Shown in pieces: positions 8,333 through 17,409 of a stretch of DNA of 64,000 nt. The DNA lies in assembly GCA_964415295.1 (NCBI GenBank), contig CAYPYN010000001.1, positions 62,001 to 126,000 of the forward strand, in the 5' to 3' direction. Under the pieces are notes generated by a model that worked only from the letters and a program-made list of their open reading frames with translations, was not told the DNA's origin and searched no databases. Positions within the stretch are counted from its first letter, which is position 1; every line of letters starts with the position of its first letter. The stretch is from SB21 sp964415295 (lineage in GTDB: Bacteria; CLD3; SB21). A program made the position numbers and the translations under genes.

Positions 8333-10816
8333 ATGAATCGCATTTCGCCGAAAACGTTCCGATGGCTTTTTGCCGCTGTCGGCATTTATGTCACCCTGGT
8401 ATGTCTGTATTTCTTCATAGACGCCTTTTTCCTAAAAGTATTTTCCAACGACCAGTGCGTGTGGGTGCGGGAGGTCCGGGACGGTAAAAAAGTTCTGGCT
8501 ATACGAACCATTCTGGAAGGCGGCGTAGTGGATCGGGCAGGCATTAAGGACGGCGATATTCTGTTGATGATCAATGACTCCGTTATCGTCGGCGATCAGC
8601 AGGCCCAGCGGATTCTTAACCAGTCAACACCCGAGGACACCGTCTATTATACCATTGACCGCAATGGCGAGATCTTGCGCCTGCCTCTGCAAATTGTAAA
8701 ATCCTACAATCCGGTCTATTTTTCCCTGGCTATGCTCGGTTTTGGATTCCTTTTCATCGGCTGGATCGTGGGGCATGCCCGCCCGGGCGACTGGATCCCG
8801 CGCCTTTTTTTCAAAATGTCCACAACCGGCGCACTCTTGTTCGTCGTGTTGGGAACGACCTTCGGACCCGGTTATCAGGGCAATAACTTCTGGGCCTTGA
8901 ATGCCATGCTTGGTTTCTTCCTCTTTCCCGCTTATTTCATTCACTTTTTCTTCTGGTTTCCCAGAGAAAAAACAACGGCGAACGTGCGTCGGTGGCTCAT
9001 ACCTTTGATCTATGTTTTCTCTTTCCTCAATACGGTATTTATCCTCACGACGCCCGAAGGCGGAAGAGCGGTCACCATTATGTTTTGTATGATGGGATTG
9101 GGCTTCGGGCTTTTCTGTCACAGCTATTTCTCGCTGAAGACAGAAAAAGAACGAAAACCATTCCGGAGTATTCTGATCGGAACGGCGATCGGCTTTTCAG
9201 GATTTGTATACATGTCCCTCGTCCCGTTCTTTTTCCAGGCAATTTTTATTAACTACCCCGAATTCCTCATCCCGGTACTGATCGTCGTTCTCATCCCGCT
9301 ATCTTTCGGTTATTCCATCATCCGCTACCGCACAATGGATATCGACCTGATCGTAAAGAAAAGTCTGGTCTATGCGATGGCCACCGCGAGCCTGGCATTG
9401 ACTTACCTGGTCATACTTTTGACCGCCGGTTATATTCTGCAGAACTGGATCGGATATGCCGCCAATAACCCGATTGTGCACTTCAGCATTCTCATGGTCA
9501 TTGCCTTTGTCTTCGCGCCGGTCAAAGACCGGATCCAGCTCGTGGTAGACAAAAGGTTCTTTAGGGAACGCTACGACTACCAGAAAGCCTTACTGCATTT
9601 TTCACAGGAATTGCCGGCACTGACCCAACTGGATCAGATCCTGCAAAAGGTCATCTTTACGATTTCGGATACCATGCATATCGAGTCGATGGCGGTCTCA
9701 TTGTATGTCAGCGGTAACGAGAAACCTGTCAATTACGTTCAACGAGGCATCGTGAAAGGACATGCTGAATTGTCTTACCGTAGCGGCGGACTCATTGAGT
9801 TTCTCGAAAAGGATCGTAAAGCCCAGCCGTTGTATTCGGCGAACCTCGAGGAATTGCATCTTCCGTCCGACGAAAAAGAGATCCTCAAGGAATCCAACAT
9901 TGTACTTGCAGTCCCGATGTTTAAAAAAGAAAAATTGGTCGGTGTTCTTTTTATGGGACCCAAACTTTCCGAAAGACCGTTTTCGCAGGAAGACATGGAC
10001 CTTCTGACCACCGTGGCCAACCAAGCCGGTATCGCCATTGAAAACGCAAGGCTTCTCAAGGAAGAGTTGGAAAAAGCGCGTCTTGAAAATGAGATGAATG
10101 TAGGCCGGCGCATCCAGCAATCGCTTCTCCCTTCCAAAGGCCCGGATATCCCCGGCCTCGATATTGCAGGCGTTTCGATCCCTGCTCTGTCGGTCGGCGG
10201 TGATTATTTTGATTACATACAACTTGATGACGGGCGTCTGTTGATCGCCGTTGGCGACGTGTCGGGTAAAGGCGTATCGGCCGCTTTGTACATGTCCAAG
10301 ATCCAGGGCATGATCCAGATCGCCAGCCGCCTGTATTCCTCGCCCAGACAAATACTGATCGAGGTAAACAAGTGGATGTATCAGGGTATGGAACGGCAGT
10401 CCTTTGTTACCATCATCTTGGCTCTGGTTGATACTTACAAAAAAACGATTACGATCTGCCGTGCCGGACATAATCCGGTCATCGCGCTGCACCGGGATAA
10501 GCTGAAACTCATCCAATGCAAAGGCCTCGGCGTTGGTCTCGTAACGGGGGAAAAATTTGACGATAACCTCGGCGAGGAAACCGAGAAGCTGGATGAGGAC
10601 AATTCTTTTATCTTTTATACGGACGGTATCACCGAAGCGATGAACGCGACGCAGGAGGAATTCAGCGAAGAACGGTTATACGAATTGATACAGAACCACA
10701 AACACCTTCCATCGCAGGACATGCTCGAAAAGGTCGTGTCGGAGGTTCAGGCTTTCTGCTCCGGGGTCGAACAGCACGACGACATCACACTTGTCGTTGT
10801 AAAGGTCCGGAAATAG
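8333..10816 (+). CDS. Membrane PDZ/GAF/PP2C-type (RsbU-like) serine phosphatase
   Basis: An 827-residue signalling protein. Residues 10-35 form a membrane segment, 45-115 a PDZ-like domain (GGVVDRAGIKDGDILLMIND), 125-400 about seven or eight hydrophobic helices, 420-585 a GAF domain (FTISDTMHIESMAVSLYV to QAGIAIENARLL), and 620-826 a SpoIIE-type PP2C phosphatase. Metal-binding landmarks are SVGGDYFDY, VGDVSGKGVSAAL, FYTDGITEAM and HDDITLVVV. RsbU-type phosphatases act on anti-anti-sigma (STAS) proteins in partner-switching control of sigma factors; no STAS or RsbW-like gene is in the window, so targets must lie elsewhere. The gene follows the aldo/keto reductase by four bases and precedes sua5 by nine. 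Confidence 0.88.
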   Translation: MNRISPKTFRWLFAAVGIYVTLVCLYFFIDAFFLKVFSNDQCVWVREVRDGKKVLAIRTILEGGVVDRAGIKDGDILLMINDSVIVGDQQAQRILNQSTPEDTVYYTIDRNGEILRLPLQIVKSYNPVYFSLAMLGFGFLFIGWIVGHARPGDWIPRLFFKMSTTGALLFVVLGTTFGPGYQGNNFWALNAMLGFFLFPAYFIHFFFWFPREKTTANVRRWLIPLIYVFSFLNTVFILTTPEGGRAVTIMFCMMGLGFGLFCHSYFSLKTEKERKPFRSILIGTAIGFSGFVYMSLVPFFFQAIFINYPEFLIPVLIVVLIPLSFGYSIIRYRTMDIDLIVKKSLVYAMATASLALTYLVILLTAGYILQNWIGYAANNPIVHFSILMVIAFVFAPVKDRIQLVVDKRFFRERYDYQKALLHFSQELPALTQLDQILQKVIFTISDTMHIESMAVSLYVSGNEKPVNYVQRGIVKGHAELSYRSGGLIEFLEKDRKAQPLYSANLEELHLPSDEKEILKESNIVLAVPMFKKEKLVGVLFMGPKLSERPFSQEDMDLLTTVANQAGIAIENARLLKEELEKARLENEMNVGRRIQQSLLPSKGPDIPGLDIAGVSIPALSVGGDYFDYIQLDDGRLLIAVGDVSGKGVSAALYMSKIQGMIQIASRLYSSPRQILIEVNKWMYQGMERQSFVTIILALVDTYKKTITICRAGHNPVIALHRDKLKLIQCKGLGVGLVTGEKFDDNLGEETEKLDEDNSFIFYTDGITEAMNATQEEFSEERLYELIQNHKHLPSQDMLEKVVSEVQAFCSGVEQHDDITLVVVKVRK

Positions 10817-10825
10817 ATCATACCG

Positions 10826-11863
10826 ATGAAAACCGTCGTCCTCCGCATCGATCCACGAGAACCTCAGGAACGGCTTATCCGGCAGGCGGCACGTTACCTC
10901 AAAGAACATGAAGCGGTTGCTTTCCCAACAGAAACGGTATACGGTCTTGGCGCCAATGCCTTGTCTGTGGCCGCCGTACGCAAGATATTCAAAGCCAAAG
11001 GACGTCCGGCGGACAATCCTCTGATCGTTCACATTGCTCATAAGCATCAACTGGAACCATTGGTTAAGAGCATTCCTCCGGCGGCTCTGAAACTGATCAA
11101 AAGATTCTGGCCCGGTCCGTTAACCATCATTCTGAAGCGATCGGCATTGGTTCCAAGTGAAATTTCCGCCGGCCTCGACACCGTGGCTGTCCGTCTTCCG
11201 AAACATAAGATCGCCCGAAAACTGATCGAAGCAGCGGGTTTTCCTCTCGCGGCACCATCGGCCAATCTTTCCGGCAGGCCCAGTCCCACGGACGCGTCCC
11301 ACGTATTGCAGGATCTTCTGCATAAGATCCCATGCGTGATCGACGGCGGACCCGTGTCGGTCGGACTGGAATCCACCGTGATCGACCTTACAGACAAGAT
11401 TCCAGAAATCCTTCGGCCCGGAAAGATCTCCGTTGAAGAAATCCGAAAAACGATCGGCCGGGTCCGGCTGCACAAAGTGGCGCATTCCGATCAGGAGATC
11501 TTTTCTGTCAAGTCTCCTGGCATGAAATACAGACATTATGCTCCAAGGGCGGAACTGAAAATACTCCAGGGTAAGGCGGAGGCCGTAAACCGCGCGATCG
11601 AATCCATGATTCGCAAGGCCGGATCCCAAAAGATCGCCGTCCTTATGACCCTCCGCAACCGGACATTTCCCGGGGCCATACACTTTTATCTGGGCGCTTC
11701 TCCGGAACAGGTGGCCAAAAGACTTTTTGCCGCATTGAGAAAAATGGACGACTTGAAAGTGGACCTGATACTGATAGCATCGCTTCCTGAAAAAGGATTA
11801 GGACTGGCGGTGATGAATCGTTTGAAGAAAGCGGCTGGGTATCATATTATCAAAGTGAGGTGA
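10826..11863 (+). CDS. sua5: L-threonylcarbamoyladenylate synthase, Sua5 type
   Basis: The enzyme makes threonylcarbamoyl-AMP from threonine, bicarbonate and ATP for the t6A modification of tRNAs reading ANN codons. The N-terminal YrdC domain shows AFPTETVYGLGANA, KGRPADNPLIVH and PSANLSGRPSPT. The linker motif SPGMKYRHYAP then introduces the C-terminal Sua5 domain, which separates this two-domain form (345 residues) from short TsaC. It is closely spaced behind the phosphatase gene, probably in the same transcript. The partner genes tsaB, tsaD and tsaE are not in the window. Confidence 0.93.
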   Translation: MKTVVLRIDPREPQERLIRQAARYLKEHEAVAFPTETVYGLGANALSVAAVRKIFKAKGRPADNPLIVHIAHKHQLEPLVKSIPPAALKLIKRFWPGPLTIILKRSALVPSEISAGLDTVAVRLPKHKIARKLIEAAGFPLAAPSANLSGRPSPTDASHVLQDLLHKIPCVIDGGPVSVGLESTVIDLTDKIPEILRPGKISVEEIRKTIGRVRLHKVAHSDQEIFSVKSPGMKYRHYAPRAELKILQGKAEAVNRAIESMIRKAGSQKIAVLMTLRNRTFPGAIHFYLGASPEQVAKRLFAALRKMDDLKVDLILIASLPEKGLGLAVMNRLKKAAGYHIIKVR

Positions 11864-11886
11864 AACTCTTCTGCGATACGATGCAT

Positions 11887-12261
11887 CTAAAACGGCTTAC
11901 GCGGCCTTACAAATATCAGTGAACCCGCGACCGCCAGCGTGAAAACGATATAGATGACCGTAAATATATATTCCGGCGCCTGATAAAAGAGGATCTTATG
12001 GATCCAGTACTGCATAAAACTGGTTTCATAAACCCCGTCTTTGGTATACCGCAGCTGATTTTCCCATTTGGTAAGCGGGCATACCACGCCGAAAACGGAT
12101 TCAAGGGCTACAAAAGCGATGGCACACAAATGCAGGATGCGGAACCAAAAATTCCTTATCCACGACCAGCGCAGCCAAGCTCCGATCCAGACGGCCAAAA
12201 GCCCTCCAATCACAAAACCGACATAAAGAAAATGTAAGACCAAAATGATATCCGCCAGCAT
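11887..12261 (-). CDS. DUF2784 membrane protein
   Basis: A 124-residue integral membrane protein with about four hydrophobic helices: ADIILVLHFLYVGFVIGG, FRILHLCAIAFVALESVFGVVCPLT, FYQAPEYIFTVIYIVF and LAVAGSLIFV. The pattern LHFLYVGFV, the central VCPLTKWE and HKILFYQAP match the DUF2784 family, whose function is unknown. The gene is the only minus-strand gene between sua5 and the HD hydrolase. Confidence 0.8.
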   Translation of the reverse strand: MLADIILVLHFLYVGFVIGGLLAVWIGAWLRWSWIRNFWFRILHLCAIAFVALESVFGVVCPLTKWENQLRYTKDGVYETSFMQYWIHKILFYQAPEYIFTVIYIVFTLAVAGSLIFVRPRKPF

Positions 12262-12327
12262 GCACGTAATTTCTGATTAAAAAAAATGGCTTTCAACTAC
12301 GATTTTGTGACAATCAAGGAGGCGTCT

Positions 12328-12888
12328 ATGACCCGCGAAGAGGCTTGGAACCTGCTCTGTGAATACACCAAAGGTGAAAGCCTGCGGAAACATGCATTGG
12401 CCGTAGAAGCGGCTGTGCGGGCCTACGCTCGAAAATTCGGCGAGGATGAGGAGAAATGGAGCATCACGGCCCTGCTTCATGATTTTGATTACGAGATGTT
12501 CCCGGAGCCCGTTGCCCCGGACGGCCATCCTTATAAAGGTAATGCCGTATTGCAGGAAAGAGGTTATCCCGAAGACATTCGCCGGGCTATCATGTCGCAT
12601 GCGGATTACACCGGTGTCAAGCGTGAATCCCTGCTTGAGAAGACCTTGTTCGCCTGCGACGAATTGTGCGGATTCATCACGGCCGTTTCCTATGTACGCC
12701 CGTCCCGAAGCGTCAGAGAAGTCGAGGTCAAATCGGTACGCAAAAAGATGAAGGATAAAGCGTTTGCCGCCAAAGTCAACCGGGAGGATATTGTGCAGGG
12801 CGCCGCGGAATTGCAGGTCGATCTTGATGAACATATCGGATTTGTCATCAAAGCCTTGCAGGAAAATGCGGATGCGCTCGGTCTTTGA
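12328..12888 (+). CDS. HD-domain hydrolase
   Basis: A 186-residue HD-superfamily metal-dependent phosphohydrolase. Metal ligands visible are RKHALAVE, ALLHDFDYE (the HD pair) and MSHADYTG, followed by a helical C-terminus. This is the compact family often annotated as HDIG-domain protein; the substrate, probably a nucleotide or other phosphoester, is not known. The start at 12328 is chosen because AAGGAGG (12316-12322) sits just before it; an in-frame start at 12286 would add 14 residues and lacks such a site. Confidence 0.85.
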   Translation: MTREEAWNLLCEYTKGESLRKHALAVEAAVRAYARKFGEDEEKWSITALLHDFDYEMFPEPVAPDGHPYKGNAVLQERGYPEDIRRAIMSHADYTGVKRESLLEKTLFACDELCGFITAVSYVRPSRSVREVEVKSVRKKMKDKAFAAKVNREDIVQGAAELQVDLDEHIGFVIKALQENADALGL

Positions 12889-12957
12889 TTTTTGTGATAC
12901 CTTTTCCGAACCCTTCTTATGTGAATTGTATTGCTTAATTTAAGGTCAATTCATATA

Positions 12958-12985
12958 TTGCCAAGCCTTTGTACTTTTGTATATT
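12958..12985 (+). promoter_or_regulatory. Candidate sigma-70 promoter for dnaJ
   Basis: TTGCCA (12958-12963) and TATATT (12980-12985) are 16 bases apart, 27 bases before the dnaJ start. No CIRCE element was seen. Confidence 0.45.
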
Positions 12986-13011
12986 ACCGGTAATTTTTCT
13001 AACTATCAGGT

Positions 13012-14142
13012 ATGACCAAACGCGATTATTACGAGATACTGGGCGTCGGTAAGAATGCTTCCGTGGACGACATAAAAAAGTCGTACCGCAAGTTGGCCAT
13101 GCAGTACCATCCCGACAAGAATCCCGGTGATAAAGCCGCCGAGGAGAAATTCAAGGAGATTGCCGAGGCCTATTCCGTACTGAGCGACGATCAAAAACGC
13201 GCCAATTATGATCGATACGGGCATGAGGGATTGCGCGGTATGGGTCAGCAGGGATTTGACGATATCAACGATATCTTCTCCCACTTCAGCGATATTTTTC
13301 AGGGTTTTGGATTCGGCGATGCCTTTGGAGGAGGCCGAACGTCACGGCCGCAGCGAGGGGCCGATCTGGAGGTTAAGCTTAAACTGACGCTTCAGGAGAT
13401 CGCCGAAGGCGTTACCAAGAAGATCAAATTGCGCAAACGCAAAGAATGCGATACCTGCGGAGGATCCGGCGCCGCGCCGGGCAGCAAAAGGAAAACCTGT
13501 TCGGTCTGCCACGGTTCCGGCCAGGTGAAACAGGTATCCCGCTCTATTTTCGGGCAGTTTGTCAACGTTTCGCCCTGCAGAAATTGCGAAGGTCAGGGGA
13601 CCGTCGTTGAGAAGCCGTGTACGGCGTGTCACGGCGAAGGCGTTGTGAGCGGCGAAACGATGATCAATGTCAAAGTTCCTGCAGGAGTATCTACCGGCAA
13701 TTATATCCCCCTGCGCGGACAAGGCCATGCGGCTCCCCACGGCGGACAGGCGGGCGACGTGATCGTGGTCATGGAGGAGATCGAAGACGAGATTTTCGAA
13801 CGGCACGGCGACGACGTGCTGATCGATCTTCCGATCAGTTTCCCGCAGGCAGTGCTCGGCGACGAAGTGGAAATACCGACCCTCACGGGTAAGGCCAAAT
13901 TATCCATTCCGTCCGGAATTCAGTCGGGCAAAATACTCCGCATGCGCGGAAAAGGAATACCCCATCTGAACGGACAGGGTTCCGGCGATCAGTTGGTACG
14001 CGTTATGGTGTACACTCCGACGCATCTGAACGACCGCGAAAAGAAACTCGTTCGTGAACTGGCGGAATGCGATAACCTGTCCCCGTCGTCCAATACGGAG
14101 AAAGGGTTTTTCAAAAAAGTGAAAGAAGCTTTTTCGAATTAA
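13012..14142 (+). CDS. dnaJ: Chaperone DnaJ (Hsp40)
   Basis: DnaJ delivers unfolded clients to DnaK and stimulates its ATPase. The 376-residue protein has the full type I layout: J domain with the HPD motif (YHPDKNPGD), a short Gly/Phe region, four CxxCxGxG zinc motifs (CDTCGGSG, CSVCHGSG, CRNCEGQG, CTACHGEG) and the C-terminal client-binding and dimerisation domains. dnaK and grpE are not adjacent. The ComEA-like gene begins 12 bases downstream, so read-through into the pilus-type genes is possible. Confidence 0.97.
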   Translation: MTKRDYYEILGVGKNASVDDIKKSYRKLAMQYHPDKNPGDKAAEEKFKEIAEAYSVLSDDQKRANYDRYGHEGLRGMGQQGFDDINDIFSHFSDIFQGFGFGDAFGGGRTSRPQRGADLEVKLKLTLQEIAEGVTKKIKLRKRKECDTCGGSGAAPGSKRKTCSVCHGSGQVKQVSRSIFGQFVNVSPCRNCEGQGTVVEKPCTACHGEGVVSGETMINVKVPAGVSTGNYIPLRGQGHAAPHGGQAGDVIVVMEEIEDEIFERHGDDVLIDLPISFPQAVLGDEVEIPTLTGKAKLSIPSGIQSGKILRMRGKGIPHLNGQGSGDQLVRVMVYTPTHLNDREKKLVRELAECDNLSPSSNTEKGFFKKVKEAFSN

Positions 14143-14154
14143 CAGCCTCATCCA

Positions 14155-14736
14155 ATGTTCTTTAAAAAGATTTCCGAGTCCCTGTATCGTTTCTTTCTGA
14201 TTTTTGGTCTGACACGGCAGGAAATGTATGTTGTCCTGTTCCTGGCTTTTCTGGCCGTCACCGGGGCTTCGATACCCTATCTGCGTCTGTGGCTCACCGG
14301 TCCGGTCGAGACCACGCCTTCGAGGCCGGAAACCCGTGCTTTCCAGGAGTACAGCCGGCGCCTTTTTGAAGACTCCGATCTGAGTTCCGAAGAGAAAGAT
14401 TCCCTGATCGCCGTTCTCAATGGCGACACGGCTTCCGCGGCACGATGGCGAAGTCAGTCCGATTCTCTGATCAAACTCTTGTCGGCCTCGGCCCCGAAAT
14501 CGTCGGTCGACTCTTTTTTCATGCAGCTTCAGGACGCGCCGGTTCGAAAGATCAATATCAACGACGCCTCGGCGGCGGAACTCAGCGGACTTCCGGGTAT
14601 CGGCGAGAAAATGGCCGAGCGCATCGTCGAATACAGAAATGCCAAGGGGCCCTTTCGTAGTGTGGAGGATCTTCAAAATATCAAGGGGATCGGTAAGAAA
14701 ATGTTTGCAAAAATTAAACCATTTGTTGAAATTTAA
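14155..14736 (+). CDS. Membrane-anchored ComEA-like helix-hairpin-helix protein
   Basis: A 193-residue protein: one N-terminal membrane segment (about residues 22-46), a polar linker of about 80 residues, and a C-terminal double helix-hairpin-helix region (NINDASAAELSGLPGIGEKMA and LQNIKGIGKKMFAKIKPF). This is the ComEA arrangement; ComEA binds incoming DNA in the periplasm during natural transformation. The linker is rich in Ser, Asp and Arg and may reach away from the membrane. It begins the four-gene run that includes PilM- and PilN-like proteins, which supports a link with pilus-driven DNA uptake, but a ComEC channel gene is not in the window. Confidence 0.85.
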   Translation: MFFKKISESLYRFFLIFGLTRQEMYVVLFLAFLAVTGASIPYLRLWLTGPVETTPSRPETRAFQEYSRRLFEDSDLSSEEKDSLIAVLNGDTASAARWRSQSDSLIKLLSASAPKSSVDSFFMQLQDAPVRKININDASAAELSGLPGIGEKMAERIVEYRNAKGPFRSVEDLQNIKGIGKKMFAKIKPFVEI

Positions 14737-14760
14737 TTAACACCAGTAGATGGAGGATTT

Positions 14761-15330
14761 ATGGCAGAGGAAAAACAACAAGGAAAATCAGCAAGCGATC
14801 TTAGGCCTAAAGCCAAAGGTAGTATTTTGCTTAAAATCGGAATTGTTCTGATGACGGTCCTTCTGGTATGGTCGATCATTGAACCGGCCAAGCAGAAAGA
14901 GATCCAGAGAAATTATCTGAAACTGACCAAGGCCAAGATCAAGATGCTCTTTCAGCTTGAGTACCTGACCTTGTACAACGACACGGCTTTTACGGATAAG
15001 GTCGATAAGCTCGTTGATTTTGCAAAAACCGCAAAACCGGAGATCTTACCCGACTCTCTATTCCAGCCTTTGTACAATGCGGTGATGCGTTTTGAGGATT
15101 ACAAACCCATGTTTGAAGGGAAATCGCTCGCGGAGTTTAAGAAAATGTACATAGATTCCGTAGCTTACAACCCATATACAGGAGAGAAGTTTATCATCGA
15201 ACTGACTACCAAAGCGGGTCGTCAGACTTTTAACATAAAACCTTCGAAGAACGAGGATGATCTGAAGAATATCGGCGGCGTGATTGAAGGCGAGATCAGC
15301 TGGGATGAGAAGGCGGAATTGGCCCTGTAA
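14761..15330 (+). CDS. Bitopic protein of unknown function in the pilus-type cluster
   Basis: A 189-residue protein with a polar N-terminal 22 residues, one membrane segment (ILLKIGIVLMTVLLVWSII) and a C-terminal domain of about 145 residues outside the cytoplasm. That domain begins with a long helix (KQKEIQRNYLKLTKAKIKMLF) and ends in a strand-rich region (FIIELTTKAGRQTFNIK, GGVIEGEISW). I do not recognise the family. The topology and place between ComEA- and PilM-like genes are compatible with an inner-membrane alignment component in the PilO/GspM position, although it is not obviously homologous. TGGAGGA precedes the ATG. Confidence 0.6.
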   Translation: MAEEKQQGKSASDLRPKAKGSILLKIGIVLMTVLLVWSIIEPAKQKEIQRNYLKLTKAKIKMLFQLEYLTLYNDTAFTDKVDKLVDFAKTAKPEILPDSLFQPLYNAVMRFEDYKPMFEGKSLAEFKKMYIDSVAYNPYTGEKFIIELTTKAGRQTFNIKPSKNEDDLKNIGGVIEGEISWDEKAELAL

Positions 15331-15353
15331 CGTAACCAGTAAACGGTGAAGGC

Positions 15354-16409
15354 ATGAGCACTCTAAGCGTACAGAGCGATCGTGACGCGTTGGACCACGA
15401 CGCTATCGACCGTGAGTTTTCAGAGAAAAAGGCCGTATTTGACAATACCGCACTGGGCATCAGTCTGCGCGGACAGAATATCTGTTTTGCGGAGATCGAA
15501 AAGACCGGCGGCGGATTTTCTGTACGTAAGTTCGGCACGATCGCTACGACCATGAAGTTTGGTACGGGCATCGAAGGCGTAGAGAAAAATATATCCGATC
15601 TGTACTCCTATATCAACGGTTGTCTTGAGGATAACGCCATCGTCGCCAAGCGCTTTAATCTCAGCCTCAACACCCAGTTGGCCACCATTCATAAGACCTT
15701 CATTGAAGCCAACAGCACGGAACAGGAATACGAAAGTTTTGTTAAATGGGAATTCGGAAAACAGGTTCTGGACGAGGTCGATCAGTTCACCGTCAATACG
15801 GCACAACTCAAAAGTTTCAGCGACTCATCCAAGATCGATCCGATTCTCATCATAGGCATGCGCCGCCGGTTCGTTGAGACGCTGAGCCAGGTAATGGAAA
15901 AGGTAAAGATCGACATGACCTGCCTTGATGTGGACATTTTGTGTTCCCATGCAGCCTACGAGATGAACTATGATCCCATTCCCGGCGTCACCGCGATCGT
16001 CGAACTCAAGCCCGGCATCGTTACGATTCTGATCTGCAACGGCTACGAGGTCGAGTATGTGTATCAGTTTACCACAACCACAAAAAGTTCGCCCCAAAAG
16101 ATCGCCGGTTTGCTTCATTCCCATCTTGATAATGCGACCGTATTGTACGGCCAATTTGCGTCCAAGAATGTTTCTATAGAACGCGTCATTCTATGCAACG
16201 AAATGGCGGTTCCGGCACTGCCCTTTATAGATAAACGTTTCAAGGCCTCGGTCATTAATCCTTTCGCAAAGATACAACTCCCTCAGCCTTTCGCCGCCGA
16301 TACAAAGGATGAGGAGGAACCAAAAGAAGAAAAAGAAGTTCCGCCCCCGGCGGACTATTCGCCTTATGCCGAATGCGTCGGTGCGGCCATCAAACTTCTA
16401 ACACCTTAA
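15354..16409 (+). CDS. PilM-like actin-fold ATPase
   Basis: A 351-residue cytoplasmic protein related to PilM of type IV pili. After about 30 polar residues, ALGISLRGQNICFAEIEK matches the first phosphate loop of actin-fold proteins; PGVTAIVELKPGIVTILI marks the second subdomain. The central part includes VKWEFGKQVLD and LDVDILCSHAAYEMN, the position of the PilM-typical ALxRAxx helix. The C-terminus carries an acidic Glu/Lys-rich insert (about residues 308-330). PilM binds the INLLP peptide at the N-terminus of PilN, and such a protein is encoded three bases downstream. Confidence 0.75.
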   Translation: MSTLSVQSDRDALDHDAIDREFSEKKAVFDNTALGISLRGQNICFAEIEKTGGGFSVRKFGTIATTMKFGTGIEGVEKNISDLYSYINGCLEDNAIVAKRFNLSLNTQLATIHKTFIEANSTEQEYESFVKWEFGKQVLDEVDQFTVNTAQLKSFSDSSKIDPILIIGMRRRFVETLSQVMEKVKIDMTCLDVDILCSHAAYEMNYDPIPGVTAIVELKPGIVTILICNGYEVEYVYQFTTTTKSSPQKIAGLLHSHLDNATVLYGQFASKNVSIERVILCNEMAVPALPFIDKRFKASVINPFAKIQLPQPFAADTKDEEEPKEEKEVPPPADYSPYAECVGAAIKLLTP

Positions 16410-16412
16410 GTT

Positions 16413-17387
16413 ATGATCAAGATCAATCTACTTCAAAACCAGTTGTCTACGCCGGTTGCCAAGGAGACTCTTCTGAAGAAGGACGACCCGACGGGTCAGA
16501 CGTTTAGGTCCGAGGCGCGCAAAAGCGGCGCCCGCACGATCAAGCTGGTCGTTGTCTTGTTGGTCCTGATCGGAGGCAGTATCTGGTTATACATGGAAAG
16601 ATATGCCGCCGTCGGATGGGTGGAGCAGTACACGGGTCCTTTGAATATTCTTCCTGCACAGGAAGAGGCGCCGACGCCCGAAATGATCGAGGAACAGCGC
16701 CGGGAGAGAATCCGTGAATTATACATGGTCAATACGATCAAACAACAGTCACGCGACCTGCAGTTTCTGACGCGGCTGGATTCCCTGCGCATGACCTCAG
16801 CAAATGTTTTTGTATCCAGTTTCATACTGGACGGCAATGATTACGCTATCGATTTCTACGGTAAAACGGAAAAAGACGTAACCGAATTTACCAACGCTTA
16901 TCTCAACACACGCCTTATCGATGAGACCAAGCCCGAAAAGATCGAACGTGACGCTAAGATCGCGGGATTCCGTTTCAGACGTTCATTGACAGGAACCGTG
17001 AAGGCTCCGCCGGCCAGCGAGAACGATACGGTATCTACCACGTACATACCGATCGATAAAGCGAAGAAGAAGATCAAATTGCTCGCGTTGGCCGATTCGA
17101 TCAAGGCCGAAGAGATCGGAACTCCGAAAGAATCCAAAGCCGTGATTATGACGAAACACTCTACGCAATTCAGGTTCTCCGGTGAAACCAAGAACTTCCT
17201 CAAATTCATCGCCACGCTTGGAAAACTGAATCTGAATGTCGAAATGACACGTTACGAATTCACGTACACGGTCCGCGACCCGAAACAGAAAGACCGAAAG
17301 AAGATCAAGCCGGATGTCATCTTGTTCGACTACAACATCCTGATCCCTACGAGCGTTTCGGACACGTCAAAAACCGCCGGCAAATAA
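16413..17387 (+). CDS. PilN-like inner-membrane protein
   Basis: A 324-residue bitopic protein. It opens with MIKINLL, the short cytoplasmic peptide by which PilN docks into PilM, followed by about 35 charged residues, a membrane segment (TIKLVVVLLVLIGGSIWLYM, about 43-62), a coiled region and a large domain outside the cytoplasm. Typical PilN is about 180-200 residues, so this one is much longer: two ferredoxin-like halves (VFVSSFILDGNDYAIDFYG; FLKFIATLGKLNLNVEMTRY) are separated by a Lys-rich linker. It could be a PilN-PilO-like fusion or a divergent GspL/PilN-type protein. Confidence 0.65.
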   Translation: MIKINLLQNQLSTPVAKETLLKKDDPTGQTFRSEARKSGARTIKLVVVLLVLIGGSIWLYMERYAAVGWVEQYTGPLNILPAQEEAPTPEMIEEQRRERIRELYMVNTIKQQSRDLQFLTRLDSLRMTSANVFVSSFILDGNDYAIDFYGKTEKDVTEFTNAYLNTRLIDETKPEKIERDAKIAGFRFRRSLTGTVKAPPASENDTVSTTYIPIDKAKKKIKLLALADSIKAEEIGTPKESKAVIMTKHSTQFRFSGETKNFLKFIATLGKLNLNVEMTRYEFTYTVRDPKQKDRKKIKPDVILFDYNILIPTSVSDTSKTAGK

Positions 17388-17409
17388 TTATCGCCGAAAG
17401 CAAGCCATT

